A program made the translations under genes and the position numbers. Shown piece by piece: positions 38,467-46,717 of a stretch of DNA of 62,606 bases. The notes under the pieces were generated by a model. The model saw only the letters and a program-made list of their open reading frames with translations. It was not told the origin of the DNA and made no database searches. Each line of letters opens with the position of its first letter. Within the stretch, counting starts at the first letter, position 1. The stretch covers positions 1-62,606 of the forward strand of contig JAPOYX010000037.1 of NCBI GenBank assembly GCA_026706345.1, written 5' to 3'. Source of the DNA: Gemmatimonadota bacterium. Its GTDB lineage: Bacteria > JAAXHH01.

Positions 38467-41142
38467 TTGAAGACGTTGAAGACACTTGGATTGCGTTACT
38501 TTCTGCTTAGCACGCTGGTCGTGGCGCTTTGCGTGCAAATGGGTCTGGTCGTGTGGACGCTGGTCCGGTTTACACAGATCGAGCACTGGTCGCCGGGTAT
38601 CCAGTTCTTCGGAAATGAAATGATACAGACGAAGGGGCTGACGAAAAGCGCGGTGAACAATCTGCAGGAGGGCACGTGGTTCCATCTCGTTCGCATACGC
38701 GAGGACGGCGGCATCACCGTCACGCAAGTAGAAGCGGACAGCCCTGCGGACAAAGCCGGATTGCGATCGGGTGATATGGTGATCTCCATTGATGGAACGG
38801 ATCTCAGGACACGTCCCGAAGCCTATTTTCAGGCTCGTTTGCGGAGCAGGCCCGGCGATCGATTCGATCTCGCCTGGCTTCGCGACGGCAGGATGCACGC
38901 TGGTATCCTTACGCTTGAGGCCACAGAACAGGTACGGTACGCCGTCGAGGTCAATCAGGAGGAACTCGTATTGGGTGCAGGAGCGATGACGTGGTTCCAG
39001 CGAGGTCCCTATCTGATCTACCCTTTTGTACTTTTATGTTTCGGTTCATGGATCGGATTCAGGCGCCCAGGCAATAAAATCGCTTTTCAATGTGCGTTGC
39101 TCTTCCTCGCAACAGCGCTCTCCGTGTCGCCTGCGTTCCATCCCATGATCGCTGGTTGGCCTGATTGGATGCTATCACTCAGTATTTTCGTCATTACCCT
39201 GGCTTACTTTCTTGAGTTCATGCTCCTGTTCAGCATCCTGACCGTATTTCCAATCGAAACTGAAATCGGATCATGGTTGCGAAAACGGGCGTGGTGGATC
39301 CTGATACCGCTCTTCGCCTGGATCGTCATTCGTATTATCTATCTTCTAAGTCTGACCAATGGCTGGAATAGTACATCGATACAAACCATCACCTCTCTGG
39401 TTGAATCTGTTCCAGTCCCTACGTTACCCGTTCTTGTTGTTTTCATAGCGGCCTGCCTGCTTCTCGCCCAACGTTCCGTCGCGCGCCGACAGCAGTACAC
39501 GCGCCTGGAGTTTATCAACGTCGGATTCGTGTCAGCCTTCATTTTAGCACCGGTTTGGACCATAGTTCAGCCAGGTACATTCATGGCCACATGGGTAGTG
39601 GTACCGCTGCAAGGCGCCTTTTTGCCATTGCTCGTCTGGTTGCTCGACCATATCGTCCTCGTAGGGTTGAAATGCATTCTGCCACTTTCCTTTGCATATT
39701 CAGTTCTGGCTCACCGGATATTCGGCCTCAGGTTCATCGTCGGAAAAAGCCTTCGGCGATTTGTATCCAACCAGGGCGTGAATCTCTTACTGAGTCTCGG
39801 GTTGCTCCTGATTATCTATGAGACAATAACCTTCTGGTCTACCGGTGTAGAAGTCTCCGACCTGTTGATTACGGTTGTTACTGCGGGATTCATCCTGATA
39901 CTCGTCGGTGGCTGGATCCTGGTAAAACCAGCAGTCATCCGGTTTATAGACAGATACCTGTTTCGTGATGAAATCGAGAACCGTCAACGACTTTTCAGGC
40001 TCAGACGCGAGTTAACGCATTTTCAGGAACGAAACGCTCTTCTTAACGGTACCGGAAGTGAACTGCTTGAGGTGCTGGACATCTCATATGTGGCAATCTA
40101 CCTCGGCGACGGATCTCGGAAGTCGATATCGGTTGCCTGGTACGACGTAAACAAGAAGTTCAACAGTGAGCCGAAGAAAGACGGATCCTTCTTCAGTGCG
40201 TCAATTGGCAAAATCGAAGCGTTGTTGAAGCTGATGTCTCCAGAACGACCGTTAGTCGAATCTGGAGACCCTTATGTCCAAAATCGGGTATCAGATCTCG
40301 GTTACGAACTCATCATCTTACTACGTGGTGAATTGCATACTCAAGGTTGTATCGCAATCGGAGCCAAAGTTTCGGAAGAGCCATTTACCGGCGAAGAAAA
40401 AGAACAGTTACTGGTACTGGCTGCTGAGTTGGAGATGGTGCTGAAGAATATAAAAACAACTACATCGCTGAGAATGCAGACACAACGCCTCAAGAGACTT
40501 TCCAACCGACTCATCAACATTCAGGAATCTGAAAGGCGTCGGCTGGCACGGGATCTCCATGATGATACCGGACAGGCGCTTACGGCGCTGAAGATGAGCC
40601 TGGAAATGACCCGGAACGAGTTGTCCGGAGTTGCCGATCATACTGCAAAACGGCTGAATGACGCTGTGGCACTGGCCGACGAGACGCTGGAGAAACTACG
40701 TGCGATCTCCCATAATCTCCGTCCCCCGGCACTGGATACAGTAGGGCTGAATTCAGCATTGGAAAGACTATGCAAGAGTTTCACACAACGAACTCAAATG
40801 CCGGTCTCGTACGTTGGCATGGATACTACGGAGATCTCCAATCCAATCGATATCTGCCTGTATCGTGTACTGCAGGAAGGGCTGACGAACTGCGCCAAAC
40901 ACGGACAAGCCTCTCAAGTGGAAGTCAGCTTGAAACGCAGTGGCGAAGTTGTACGACTATCGATACAAGATAACGGCCGGGGCTTTGATCTTGCCGATAC
41001 ACTTTCGGATCAGGATGAAACAGGAATCGGTTTGATAGATATGCAGGAACGCCTTGAATCGCTGAATGGCCGTATGAGTGTTTACTCGAAACCAGGCGCG
41101 GGAGCCCGTCTGGTCGCTACAATTCCTTTGGAGGAGAAATGA
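38467..41142 (+). CDS. Membrane sensor histidine kinase with PDZ domain (NarL-partner type)
   Basis: This 891-residue sensor has one N-terminal membrane helix (about 9-33), an extracytoplasmic PDZ domain (about 70-150, with ADSPADKAGLRSGD), then about eight more membrane helices (about 178-490). A GAF-like cytoplasmic part (about 515-660) is followed by HisKA_3 with the phosphoacceptor His698 in ARDLHDD and an HATPase domain with Asn808 and the DNGRG box at 835-839. This kinase type (DegS/NarX/UhpB) phosphorylates NarL-family regulators. The start is TTG at 38467, 8 bases after AGGAAG. Its stop overlaps the next regulator's ATG by 4 bases. The PDZ part could sense peptides or protein C-termini outside the membrane. 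Confidence 0.88.
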   Translation: MKTLKTLGLRYFLLSTLVVALCVQMGLVVWTLVRFTQIEHWSPGIQFFGNEMIQTKGLTKSAVNNLQEGTWFHLVRIREDGGITVTQVEADSPADKAGLRSGDMVISIDGTDLRTRPEAYFQARLRSRPGDRFDLAWLRDGRMHAGILTLEATEQVRYAVEVNQEELVLGAGAMTWFQRGPYLIYPFVLLCFGSWIGFRRPGNKIAFQCALLFLATALSVSPAFHPMIAGWPDWMLSLSIFVITLAYFLEFMLLFSILTVFPIETEIGSWLRKRAWWILIPLFAWIVIRIIYLLSLTNGWNSTSIQTITSLVESVPVPTLPVLVVFIAACLLLAQRSVARRQQYTRLEFINVGFVSAFILAPVWTIVQPGTFMATWVVVPLQGAFLPLLVWLLDHIVLVGLKCILPLSFAYSVLAHRIFGLRFIVGKSLRRFVSNQGVNLLLSLGLLLIIYETITFWSTGVEVSDLLITVVTAGFILILVGGWILVKPAVIRFIDRYLFRDEIENRQRLFRLRRELTHFQERNALLNGTGSELLEVLDISYVAIYLGDGSRKSISVAWYDVNKKFNSEPKKDGSFFSASIGKIEALLKLMSPERPLVESGDPYVQNRVSDLGYELIILLRGELHTQGCIAIGAKVSEEPFTGEEKEQLLVLAAELEMVLKNIKTTTSLRMQTQRLKRLSNRLINIQESERRRLARDLHDDTGQALTALKMSLEMTRNELSGVADHTAKRLNDAVALADETLEKLRAISHNLRPPALDTVGLNSALERLCKSFTQRTQMPVSYVGMDTTEISNPIDICLYRVLQEGLTNCAKHGQASQVEVSLKRSGEVVRLSIQDNGRGFDLADTLSDQDETGIGLIDMQERLESLNGRMSVYSKPGAGARLVATIPLEEK

Positions 41143-41792
41143 TCAGGATCGTTGTTGCTGACGACCACCAACTGGTCCGTCAAAGCATCGTATCTCTAAT
41201 CGAAAAGGCCGAGGATATGGAAGTTGTCGGCGAAGCGGCCGATGGTCACGAGACCCTGAACCTGGTACAACGGAAGAGGCCGGACGTAGCCATGTTGGAT
41301 ATCGCCATGCCTTTACTGAACGGTATCGAGACCACGCGGCGGATTCAGACGCTATCCGTCGATACCCGCGTCGTCATACTATCCATGCATTCGGATAAGG
41401 ACGTGGTACACCAGGCACTCAGATGCGGGGCCAGCGGGTATCTCCTCAAGAAATCCGGCGTGGAGGAACTCCTGATCGCCATCCGGTCCGCCAACAAGGG
41501 CGAAATCTATCTTTCTCCTTCGATTGCACAAACGGTGCTATCGGGATTCCTGCAGACGGAATCGACGAATGAGTCATCGACCGTACTGGAGCAGCTTTCA
41601 TTCCGCGAACGGGAGATACTTCAACTCATCGTCGAGGGACATACCAACCAGGCCGCCGCGCAGGTCCTGGGCATCAGCGCCAAGACCGTGGAAAAACACC
41701 GCGCGATCATGATGAAGAAGTTGGAAGTTCACAACCTGCCGGATCTCATACTCGTAGCCCTCAAGCACCGTCTTGCCTTCCTGGATGAATGA
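41139..41792 (+). CDS. NarL/FixJ-family response regulator 1
   Basis: This 217-residue regulator has a receiver domain with Asp8/Asp9 and phosphoacceptor Asp54 (VAMLDIAMP), the conserved Lys in LLKKSG, and a LuxR-type helix-turn-helix at about 148-210 (LSFREREILQLIVEGHTNQAAAQVLGIS). It is coupled to the kinase gene by an ATGA overlap and is therefore its most likely partner. It is a good candidate to bind the palindromes at 41887, 42706, 56220 and 58948. Confidence 0.92.
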   Translation: MIRIVVADDHQLVRQSIVSLIEKAEDMEVVGEAADGHETLNLVQRKRPDVAMLDIAMPLLNGIETTRRIQTLSVDTRVVILSMHSDKDVVHQALRCGASGYLLKKSGVEELLIAIRSANKGEIYLSPSIAQTVLSGFLQTESTNESSTVLEQLSFREREILQLIVEGHTNQAAAQVLGISAKTVEKHRAIMMKKLEVHNLPDLILVALKHRLAFLDE

Positions 41793-41886
41793 TCCGTTGT
41801 CTTTCCCCGCCTGGTAGCAATCCGGTCGGCCGCAGCCTTCCTCTCTCACCTTTTTCAACCCCTGATACCGTCCGAAAATGCGGAAC

Positions 41887-41903
41887 ATAGGGAAACACCC
41901 TAT
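41887..41903 (+). promoter_or_regulatory. Palindromic operator site 1, upstream of regulator 2
   Basis: A perfect inverted repeat, ATAGGG-AAACA-CCCTAT. A -10-like TAAAAT follows at 41926-41931, with 22 bases between. If that box is real, the palindrome is centred near -43 and overlaps the -35 position, the normal place for an activator of the class II type. Confidence 0.75.
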
Positions 41904-41987
41904 GGATGTTCTTCTTTTTCAGTGTTAAAATTGAGCAAGAGCCGGATGATCCATATAACGACCTCAAGAGGAGATGACGAACATCAT

Positions 41988-42620
41988 ATGATACACGTAG
42001 TGATCGCAGACGATCATCATCTGATTCGGCAGGGACTTCGGGATTTGCTCTCGAAAGAACCCGATATACAAATAGTCGCCGAGGCCACGGACGGCCGCGA
42101 CGTGATTGATGTCGTGCATCGAGTCCGGACGGACGTCATCGTGATGGACGTTGAGATGCCCGGTATCGGTGGCATCGAAGCGACGAGGAGGATACGCGCG
42201 TCGTTTTCCGAGATCCAGGTGGTCATGATGTCGATGCATTCAGATCCCGATCTGATCCGGAAAGCGCTGGACAACGGCGCCAGGGGCTACGTGCTCAAGA
42301 AATCAGCCGGCGAAGAGCTGGTCGAAGCGATACGTACCGTTTGCAGGGGCGTCACTTACCAATCCCGGGCCATGGATCATGCCGATTACCTGTATGGGGA
42401 GTACCCCCACGGCACACCGCCCCAGCTTACTCCCCGGGAGCGCGAAATCCTTCGACTTATCGTATCGGGGCGGTCCAATCCCCAGATAGCCGAAACCATG
42501 CGAATCAGTATAAAAACCGTGCAAAATCATCGCATCAATCTGATGGCGAAACTGAACACGCACAGTCTTCCCGATCTGATCCGAACGGCGGTCAAACTCG
42601 GTCTGATCAATCTGGAATAA
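41988..42620 (+). CDS. NarL/FixJ-family response regulator 2
   Basis: This 210-residue paralogue of regulator 1 has acidic pocket Asp8/Asp9, phosphoacceptor Asp54 (VIVMDVEMPG), a conserved Lys in VLKKSAG, and a C-terminal LuxR helix-turn-helix (LTPREREILRLIVSGRSNPQIAETMRIS). The frame is open from 41922, but the ATG at 41988 gives the normal receiver start MIHVVIADDH; GAGGAG lies rather far, about 14 bases upstream. It has its own operator-type promoter (site 1), so it is probably made only when the system is on, which would give feedback amplification. Confidence 0.9.
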   Translation: MIHVVIADDHHLIRQGLRDLLSKEPDIQIVAEATDGRDVIDVVHRVRTDVIVMDVEMPGIGGIEATRRIRASFSEIQVVMMSMHSDPDLIRKALDNGARGYVLKKSAGEELVEAIRTVCRGVTYQSRAMDHADYLYGEYPHGTPPQLTPREREILRLIVSGRSNPQIAETMRISIKTVQNHRINLMAKLNTHSLPDLIRTAVKLGLINLE

Positions 42621-42671
42621 TGAACCGTTCGTTAAAGGAGACACTCCACCCCGTGCAATACTGGGCAACAG

Positions 42672-42698
42672 GGTTTTTTCGATTCCGGTGAAAAAACC
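42672..42698. other. Inverted repeat (hairpin) between regulator 2 and operator site 2
   Basis: GGTTTTTTC at 42672-42680 and GAAAAAACC at 42690-42698 can form a 9-base-pair stem with a 9-base loop. It may end transcription of regulator 2 before the S41 promoter, although the usual trailing T run is absent. Confidence 0.4.
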
Positions 42699-42705
42699 GG
42701 GCGAA

Positions 42706-42722
42706 ATAGGGATACACCCTAT
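42706..42722 (+). promoter_or_regulatory. Palindromic operator site 2, upstream of the S41/precursor/maturase run
   Basis: A perfect inverted repeat, ATAGGG-ATACA-CCCTAT, followed by AGATA as at site 3. The -10 box is less clear than at the other sites; the best match, TATGGG at 42751-42756, stands about 6 bases further out than expected. The S41 gene starts 121 bases downstream. Confidence 0.7.
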
Positions 42723-42843
42723 AGATATCCGGTCCGGCTTTCCGTTCCTTTATGGGTAGATCGTTCCAGTGTTCCATCTCTTCATGTCGGTGCTATTACA
42801 AAAGGCCCTTTCGGTATACAACTCTGAGCAAGGAAGGTTCGAA

Positions 42844-44865
42844 ATGAACGCCGGAGCAACTTCAAACAGGATGACAACCTGGTGTTTGCCGGTTCTGCTG
42901 TCTTTGCTTGCTATGGTTCTGATCGATTACCACGATGGAATGTGTGCCGAATGGAAAGTGGTAACGAAGAGATACGAGCCATCCGAAGTACTGTACGCCA
43001 TTCAAGACGAGGGCCTTGAGAAACATACCAGGTTCTATTTCCCGGAATACAGAATGGACGACAAGGCGCTCTACTCAGGTTACAGACCGATAGAACAAGG
43101 TGAGGATGTCGAAAAGCGCAGTGAGGCGGCGGATTTCCGGCATGTATGGAAAACCCGCTTCAGCAAACCGATAGTGCCGGGTGAAACCGTGTTCTTCTAC
43201 AGTCGGATTTACGTTGAGAACGTAGACCGATACAGCATATCCCTGCACCTGTCGAAGAGTGATGTCTGGATTGAGAAGATGGTCAATATTCCCTTTACCG
43301 GCTATCAACTCCCTTTGAACAGTCCGCTGTCATCCTGGCGTGGCAAGATCGATAACGTGGAAACGAGCCAAGATACCAGGGAAGCTGATACAGTCGATAA
43401 GATGCTCATTAAGGTCTATCCTAAAGGAGATCAGTATGACTTCGTAATCGGTGATCTTAAAATCTACAAAATGGAATGGGTAGACAAGAACTACACGCAT
43501 CCGCTTTTCAGACCAATCCTGACAAATTACACCGAGGGTGCGCTTGATTTTGACTACAAACCTCCGGGGGTTCCCCTGGCATCTTCGTCCGTCGCCTGGC
43601 GATCGTTAGTCGGCCATAACGGCGATCCGTATTACATAGAACCGGCTGCAAGTTCAACGGCGACTTCGTACAGTCCCGTAGACCTACGTGAACTCAAAAC
43701 GACCATGTTTCGACAGTTCATGGACAAGTATCCCTTCTATAAAGAGCGCGGTTTAGAGAAATCGGACCTGCTTGCCCGGTTCAACAGTTTCGCGACCGTT
43801 CCCATCTCTCACAGAGAGGCGTTCAACGATAGTCTGATCGCCCTGGTATCGACTTACAGCGATCCGCACTTCAACGCATCGAAGATCGGTGCCAGGCGAT
43901 CTTCGGGGCGAAGATCGACACCTCCCGTTGTCTTCTATGAAATCCTTGGAGAGGTTCGCGTTGCGGCGGTTTTCGCAACAGAATTGAAGGACGAGATCAA
44001 GCCAGGTATGCGACTGTTCAGCGTTCAGGATCAGCCAATACAGGATGTCATTTCAGAGTTGTCTGAACGATTCCGTGGATCGGCATACAGCCGGAGACAA
44101 AAAGCAATATCATCCATACTGAGATACCTGCCGGATTCCTCGGAAATCGCAATCGGTTTAGCGTCGGAAGATGAAAATGGGGAGATGGTAGAAGTACGGC
44201 TTAACACAGGCGGGGATTACAGAATTCCGCCGAATTTCGTACCGAGACATGGAGAGTTCAGGGTACTTGATGGAGATATAGCTTACTTCAGAATCAGCCG
44301 ATGGTCATTAGATGTCTGGACTCGATTCTCGAATCACATGTCCGACTTTAAGAAAGCAAATGGACTGATTATCGATCTGCGTTCCAATCCCGGTGGAGAA
44401 GCCACCAGCGTTATACGGATTATCTCCTTATTCATAGATGAACCAACCCTCTACAGCCGGGAGTACACTCCAGCCAATGGAAGAACCGAAGACCTGATCA
44501 TCCGTCCAAAGGAACAGTACCATATCGACCTGCCTGTCGCGATTCTGGGAAACGGACAGACTACCTGTGCAAGCGAGGATTTCATAGATACCATGCAATA
44601 TGCTAAAAAAGCGGCCTTTGTTGCGAATCACAAAACAGCAGGTTCCGTATCTGCCATGATTCGCGTTGTGTTTCCTGACGGACTGATGGTAGGAGTAAAT
44701 TCCTGGTCGAACAGGCTCAGTCCTGCGGGAAGACATATCGAAGGGCGGGGGATCACCCCCGACATCCGGGTGGATATCAACACGGTAGATGATCTAGCCC
44801 ACCATAAAGATAAGATGCTCAATGTAGCGAAGAGTTTCCTGCAACAAAATACAGATACCTATTGA
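42844..44865 (+). CDS. Exported S41-family (C-terminal processing/tricorn-like) peptidase homologue
   Basis: This 673-residue protein has a signal peptide at about residues 11-35. Residues 335-500 may hold a PDZ-like part, and the S41 core follows (LIIDLRSNPGGEATSVIRI, then GNGQTTCASEDF, then ANHKTAGSVS). In S41 enzymes the nucleophile is the Ser three residues before Glu in SxxE; here that position is Cys (codon TGT). The lysine of the Ser/Lys dyad in CtpA types is also not at its usual place, though the tricorn/IRBP-like subgroup does without it. It may be a cysteine-type or an inactive relative. The frame is open to 42769, but AAGGAAGG stands 7 bases before the ATG at 42844. It is the first gene after site 2 and lies 73 bases ahead of the precursor. 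Confidence 0.78.
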   Translation: MNAGATSNRMTTWCLPVLLSLLAMVLIDYHDGMCAEWKVVTKRYEPSEVLYAIQDEGLEKHTRFYFPEYRMDDKALYSGYRPIEQGEDVEKRSEAADFRHVWKTRFSKPIVPGETVFFYSRIYVENVDRYSISLHLSKSDVWIEKMVNIPFTGYQLPLNSPLSSWRGKIDNVETSQDTREADTVDKMLIKVYPKGDQYDFVIGDLKIYKMEWVDKNYTHPLFRPILTNYTEGALDFDYKPPGVPLASSSVAWRSLVGHNGDPYYIEPAASSTATSYSPVDLRELKTTMFRQFMDKYPFYKERGLEKSDLLARFNSFATVPISHREAFNDSLIALVSTYSDPHFNASKIGARRSSGRRSTPPVVFYEILGEVRVAAVFATELKDEIKPGMRLFSVQDQPIQDVISELSERFRGSAYSRRQKAISSILRYLPDSSEIAIGLASEDENGEMVEVRLNTGGDYRIPPNFVPRHGEFRVLDGDIAYFRISRWSLDVWTRFSNHMSDFKKANGLIIDLRSNPGGEATSVIRIISLFIDEPTLYSREYTPANGRTEDLIIRPKEQYHIDLPVAILGNGQTTCASEDFIDTMQYAKKAAFVANHKTAGSVSAMIRVVFPDGLMVGVNSWSNRLSPAGRHIEGRGITPDIRVDINTVDDLAHHKDKMLNVAKSFLQQNTDTY

Positions 44866-44876
44866 TTTAAAAACTC

Positions 44877-45135
44877 AGTGTCGATGCTGCTATAAGCCAC
44901 CTCGCTGTGTTACGTTAATCAGATGAAAGGAGACAGCCATGAAAGTCCTGATCAAGCCCGTGGATCTTGACTTTGAAGATGATCAAGATCAAGACGTAGT
45001 CGCATATTGCGACAAAGCCTGTGGTATCAACAATTGTGATAAAACTTGTGGTATTAATAATGGAGACGATGAAGTGGATGATATCCTGTTCTGACTCAAT
45101 GGTACGCATGCTTTAGACATAGCAGCATCGACACT
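44877..45135. repeat. Perfect 17-base inverted repeat enclosing the precursor gene
   Basis: AGTGTCGATGCTGCTAT at 44877-44893 is exactly reverse-complementary to 45119-45135. The arms begin 12 bases after the S41 stop and end 57 bases before the maturase start, with the small precursor gene in the 225-base loop. In RNA this would be a stable closing stem; in DNA it could also be the ends of a small mobile cassette. Confidence 0.92.
44939..45094 (+). CDS. Candidate RiPP precursor peptide, 51 residues, tandem CDKxCGINN
   Basis: AAAGGAG stands 6-7 bases before the ATG, the best ribosome site of the cluster. The peptide begins MKVLIKPVDLDF and has an acidic leader-like part (1-22, rich in Asp/Glu/Gln). 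A core follows with two near-identical nine-residue repeats, CDKACGINN (24-32) and CDKTCGINN (33-41), giving Cys24, 28, 33 and 37. The tail is acidic (GDDEVDDILF). A small, Cys-repeat peptide 98 bases upstream of a radical SAM/SPASM enzyme is the standard layout of sactipeptide/ranthipeptide-type systems, but this repeat is not one I recognise. It could be cut and cross-linked through its Cys or Asn residues. The function of the product is not known. Confidence 0.78.
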   Translation: MKVLIKPVDLDFEDDQDQDVVAYCDKACGINNCDKTCGINNGDDEVDDILF

Positions 45136-45192
45136 AATCTATTGATAATCCACCTACATATCTGAAACCAGTCGTCAAAGTGGAGAATGGTC

Positions 45193-46698
45193 ATGAACAG
45201 TGTAATCTACAAAACGAGTTACTACAATTTCTATGTACCTGTACCGGAAAACGACTGTTATCTGCTCTACAATTCCCGGACGAACGGACTGACTGAAATG
45301 GAATCAGAAGTAGTTCGGCAGTTAATACATTGGTCAAAGCTGGACAAGATTCCTTCCAAGGAGTTGAAATGCCTCAGCCCGGATATCTTGGACAGTTTGA
45401 TCGAGTCTTCTTATGTCGTGAATGCGTGTGTTGACGAAAAAGAACTCATCCATAAGCGTATTGTTCGACAACGGCGGGCATCCTACAAAAACGCTTCTTT
45501 CGAGTTGACGATCACTCCGACGTTGTCATGCAACATGGGCTGCCCATATTGTTTCGAAGGTCCCAAGCCGTACCGCAATTTCATGAGTGAAGAAACCATA
45601 GATGACATCGTTCAGTTTATGGAAAGAGAAATCCAGAATAGCGATATCGTCGAGTCATTCAGAAAAGTCAGAGTTACATGGTATGGCGGCGAACCTCTGC
45701 TCAGACCTGAAGTAATAGAGAATCTCTCTTCGAAAATACTGGTGCTTCAGGAGAAGTATGATCTCGAATACGACGCCAACTGTATTACTAACGGTCTATT
45801 ATTAACACCGGAGAACTGGGCCCTATTGGAACGGGCGAAGGTCTCGTCCGTTCAGGTAACCATTGACGGATACAAAGATACGCACGATTCGCTTAGGCCG
45901 CTTCTGCCTATGTACGGGTCTGAGGATCAGGGCAATTACGAAAGGATCCTCGATAATCTTTCAGCCCTGAAACAGTCATCGTCTATCAGAGTGAACATCA
46001 GAATCAACTGTGATAAAGTCATAATGAAACACATGGAACTGTTCCTCGATGATTTGGAAAACAGGGGTATCTGGCCGCAACGACATGATCAGTTTAAAAT
46101 GTATATCGCCCATAAGAAACCTCCACCTGACGGTTTGCCAGTTGACGAGGTGTCTGATTACTATTCGTCACGAGAATTTGGAAAACAGGTTGATCATTTC
46201 AGTTCGTTAAGACGAGATAGATACAACCATTGGGCTAGAAAGAATCAAAAGCAACCGGCCCGAACCAGAATGAATCTTCCGAAACCAGCCGCGTTTCTCT
46301 GTGGTTCCGCGTCACTACCCTATAGCATCGTGTTGGATTCAGCCGGCTACGTTCATCAGTGTTGGGAACACGTCAATCACAATACGACGCGCGCTCATCA
46401 CATCAGTGAACCCTACGATCTGCAGCATCCCCGAAGAAGCCTGTTCGTACACTGGGATAAATTCATGCAGAATCCCATGTGTCGAGATTGCAAGATCCTC
46501 CCTGTTTGCGATATGGCCTGTCCCCATCTCGATCCGCCGAACGCCTGCCCCGATATCAGGTGGTCCTTACCGGATCGTTTGAAAAGTCAGTATCTGATGA
46601 CGAAAGAGACGCCGGAGCAAATCCAGTCATTCGAGGAGTTCGATAACGATCTTCAGAACGCCTTCTCACTCTCTGTTAAATGCGATGAGATTAACTGA
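45193..46698 (+). CDS. Radical SAM/SPASM peptide maturase
   Basis: This 501-residue enzyme has a short N-terminal region with the YNFYVPVP...LLYNSRTNGL pattern common in peptide maturases and a radical SAM core with CNMGCPYC (CxxxCxxC, Cys113, 117 and 120 from this start). The GGEPLL motif, a SPASM domain with Cys in FLCGSAS...HQCWE, and CRDCKILPVCDMACP near the C-terminus complete the auxiliary cluster ligands. It should use SAM to make a thioether or carbon-carbon link in the upstream peptide. The frame begins at ATG 45187, but GGAG ends just before that codon; ATG 45193 has correct spacing, so I start there. Confidence 0.9.
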   Translation: MNSVIYKTSYYNFYVPVPENDCYLLYNSRTNGLTEMESEVVRQLIHWSKLDKIPSKELKCLSPDILDSLIESSYVVNACVDEKELIHKRIVRQRRASYKNASFELTITPTLSCNMGCPYCFEGPKPYRNFMSEETIDDIVQFMEREIQNSDIVESFRKVRVTWYGGEPLLRPEVIENLSSKILVLQEKYDLEYDANCITNGLLLTPENWALLERAKVSSVQVTIDGYKDTHDSLRPLLPMYGSEDQGNYERILDNLSALKQSSSIRVNIRINCDKVIMKHMELFLDDLENRGIWPQRHDQFKMYIAHKKPPPDGLPVDEVSDYYSSREFGKQVDHFSSLRRDRYNHWARKNQKQPARTRMNLPKPAAFLCGSASLPYSIVLDSAGYVHQCWEHVNHNTTRAHHISEPYDLQHPRRSLFVHWDKFMQNPMCRDCKILPVCDMACPHLDPPNACPDIRWSLPDRLKSQYLMTKETPEQIQSFEEFDNDLQNAFSLSVKCDEIN

Positions 46699-46717
46699 CT
46701 GTTTGAGGAAACGAATC

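Noticed and set aside
42619-42690. Small open frame overlapping the stop of regulator 2
   Set aside because: It has no ribosome site of its own and no likeness to anything; it ends inside the hairpin at 42672-42698.
44877-45135. The 17-base inverted repeat as ends of an insertion sequence
   Set aside because: There is no transposase and no direct target duplication against the arms. A structural role in RNA is as likely, so I list it only as a repeat.
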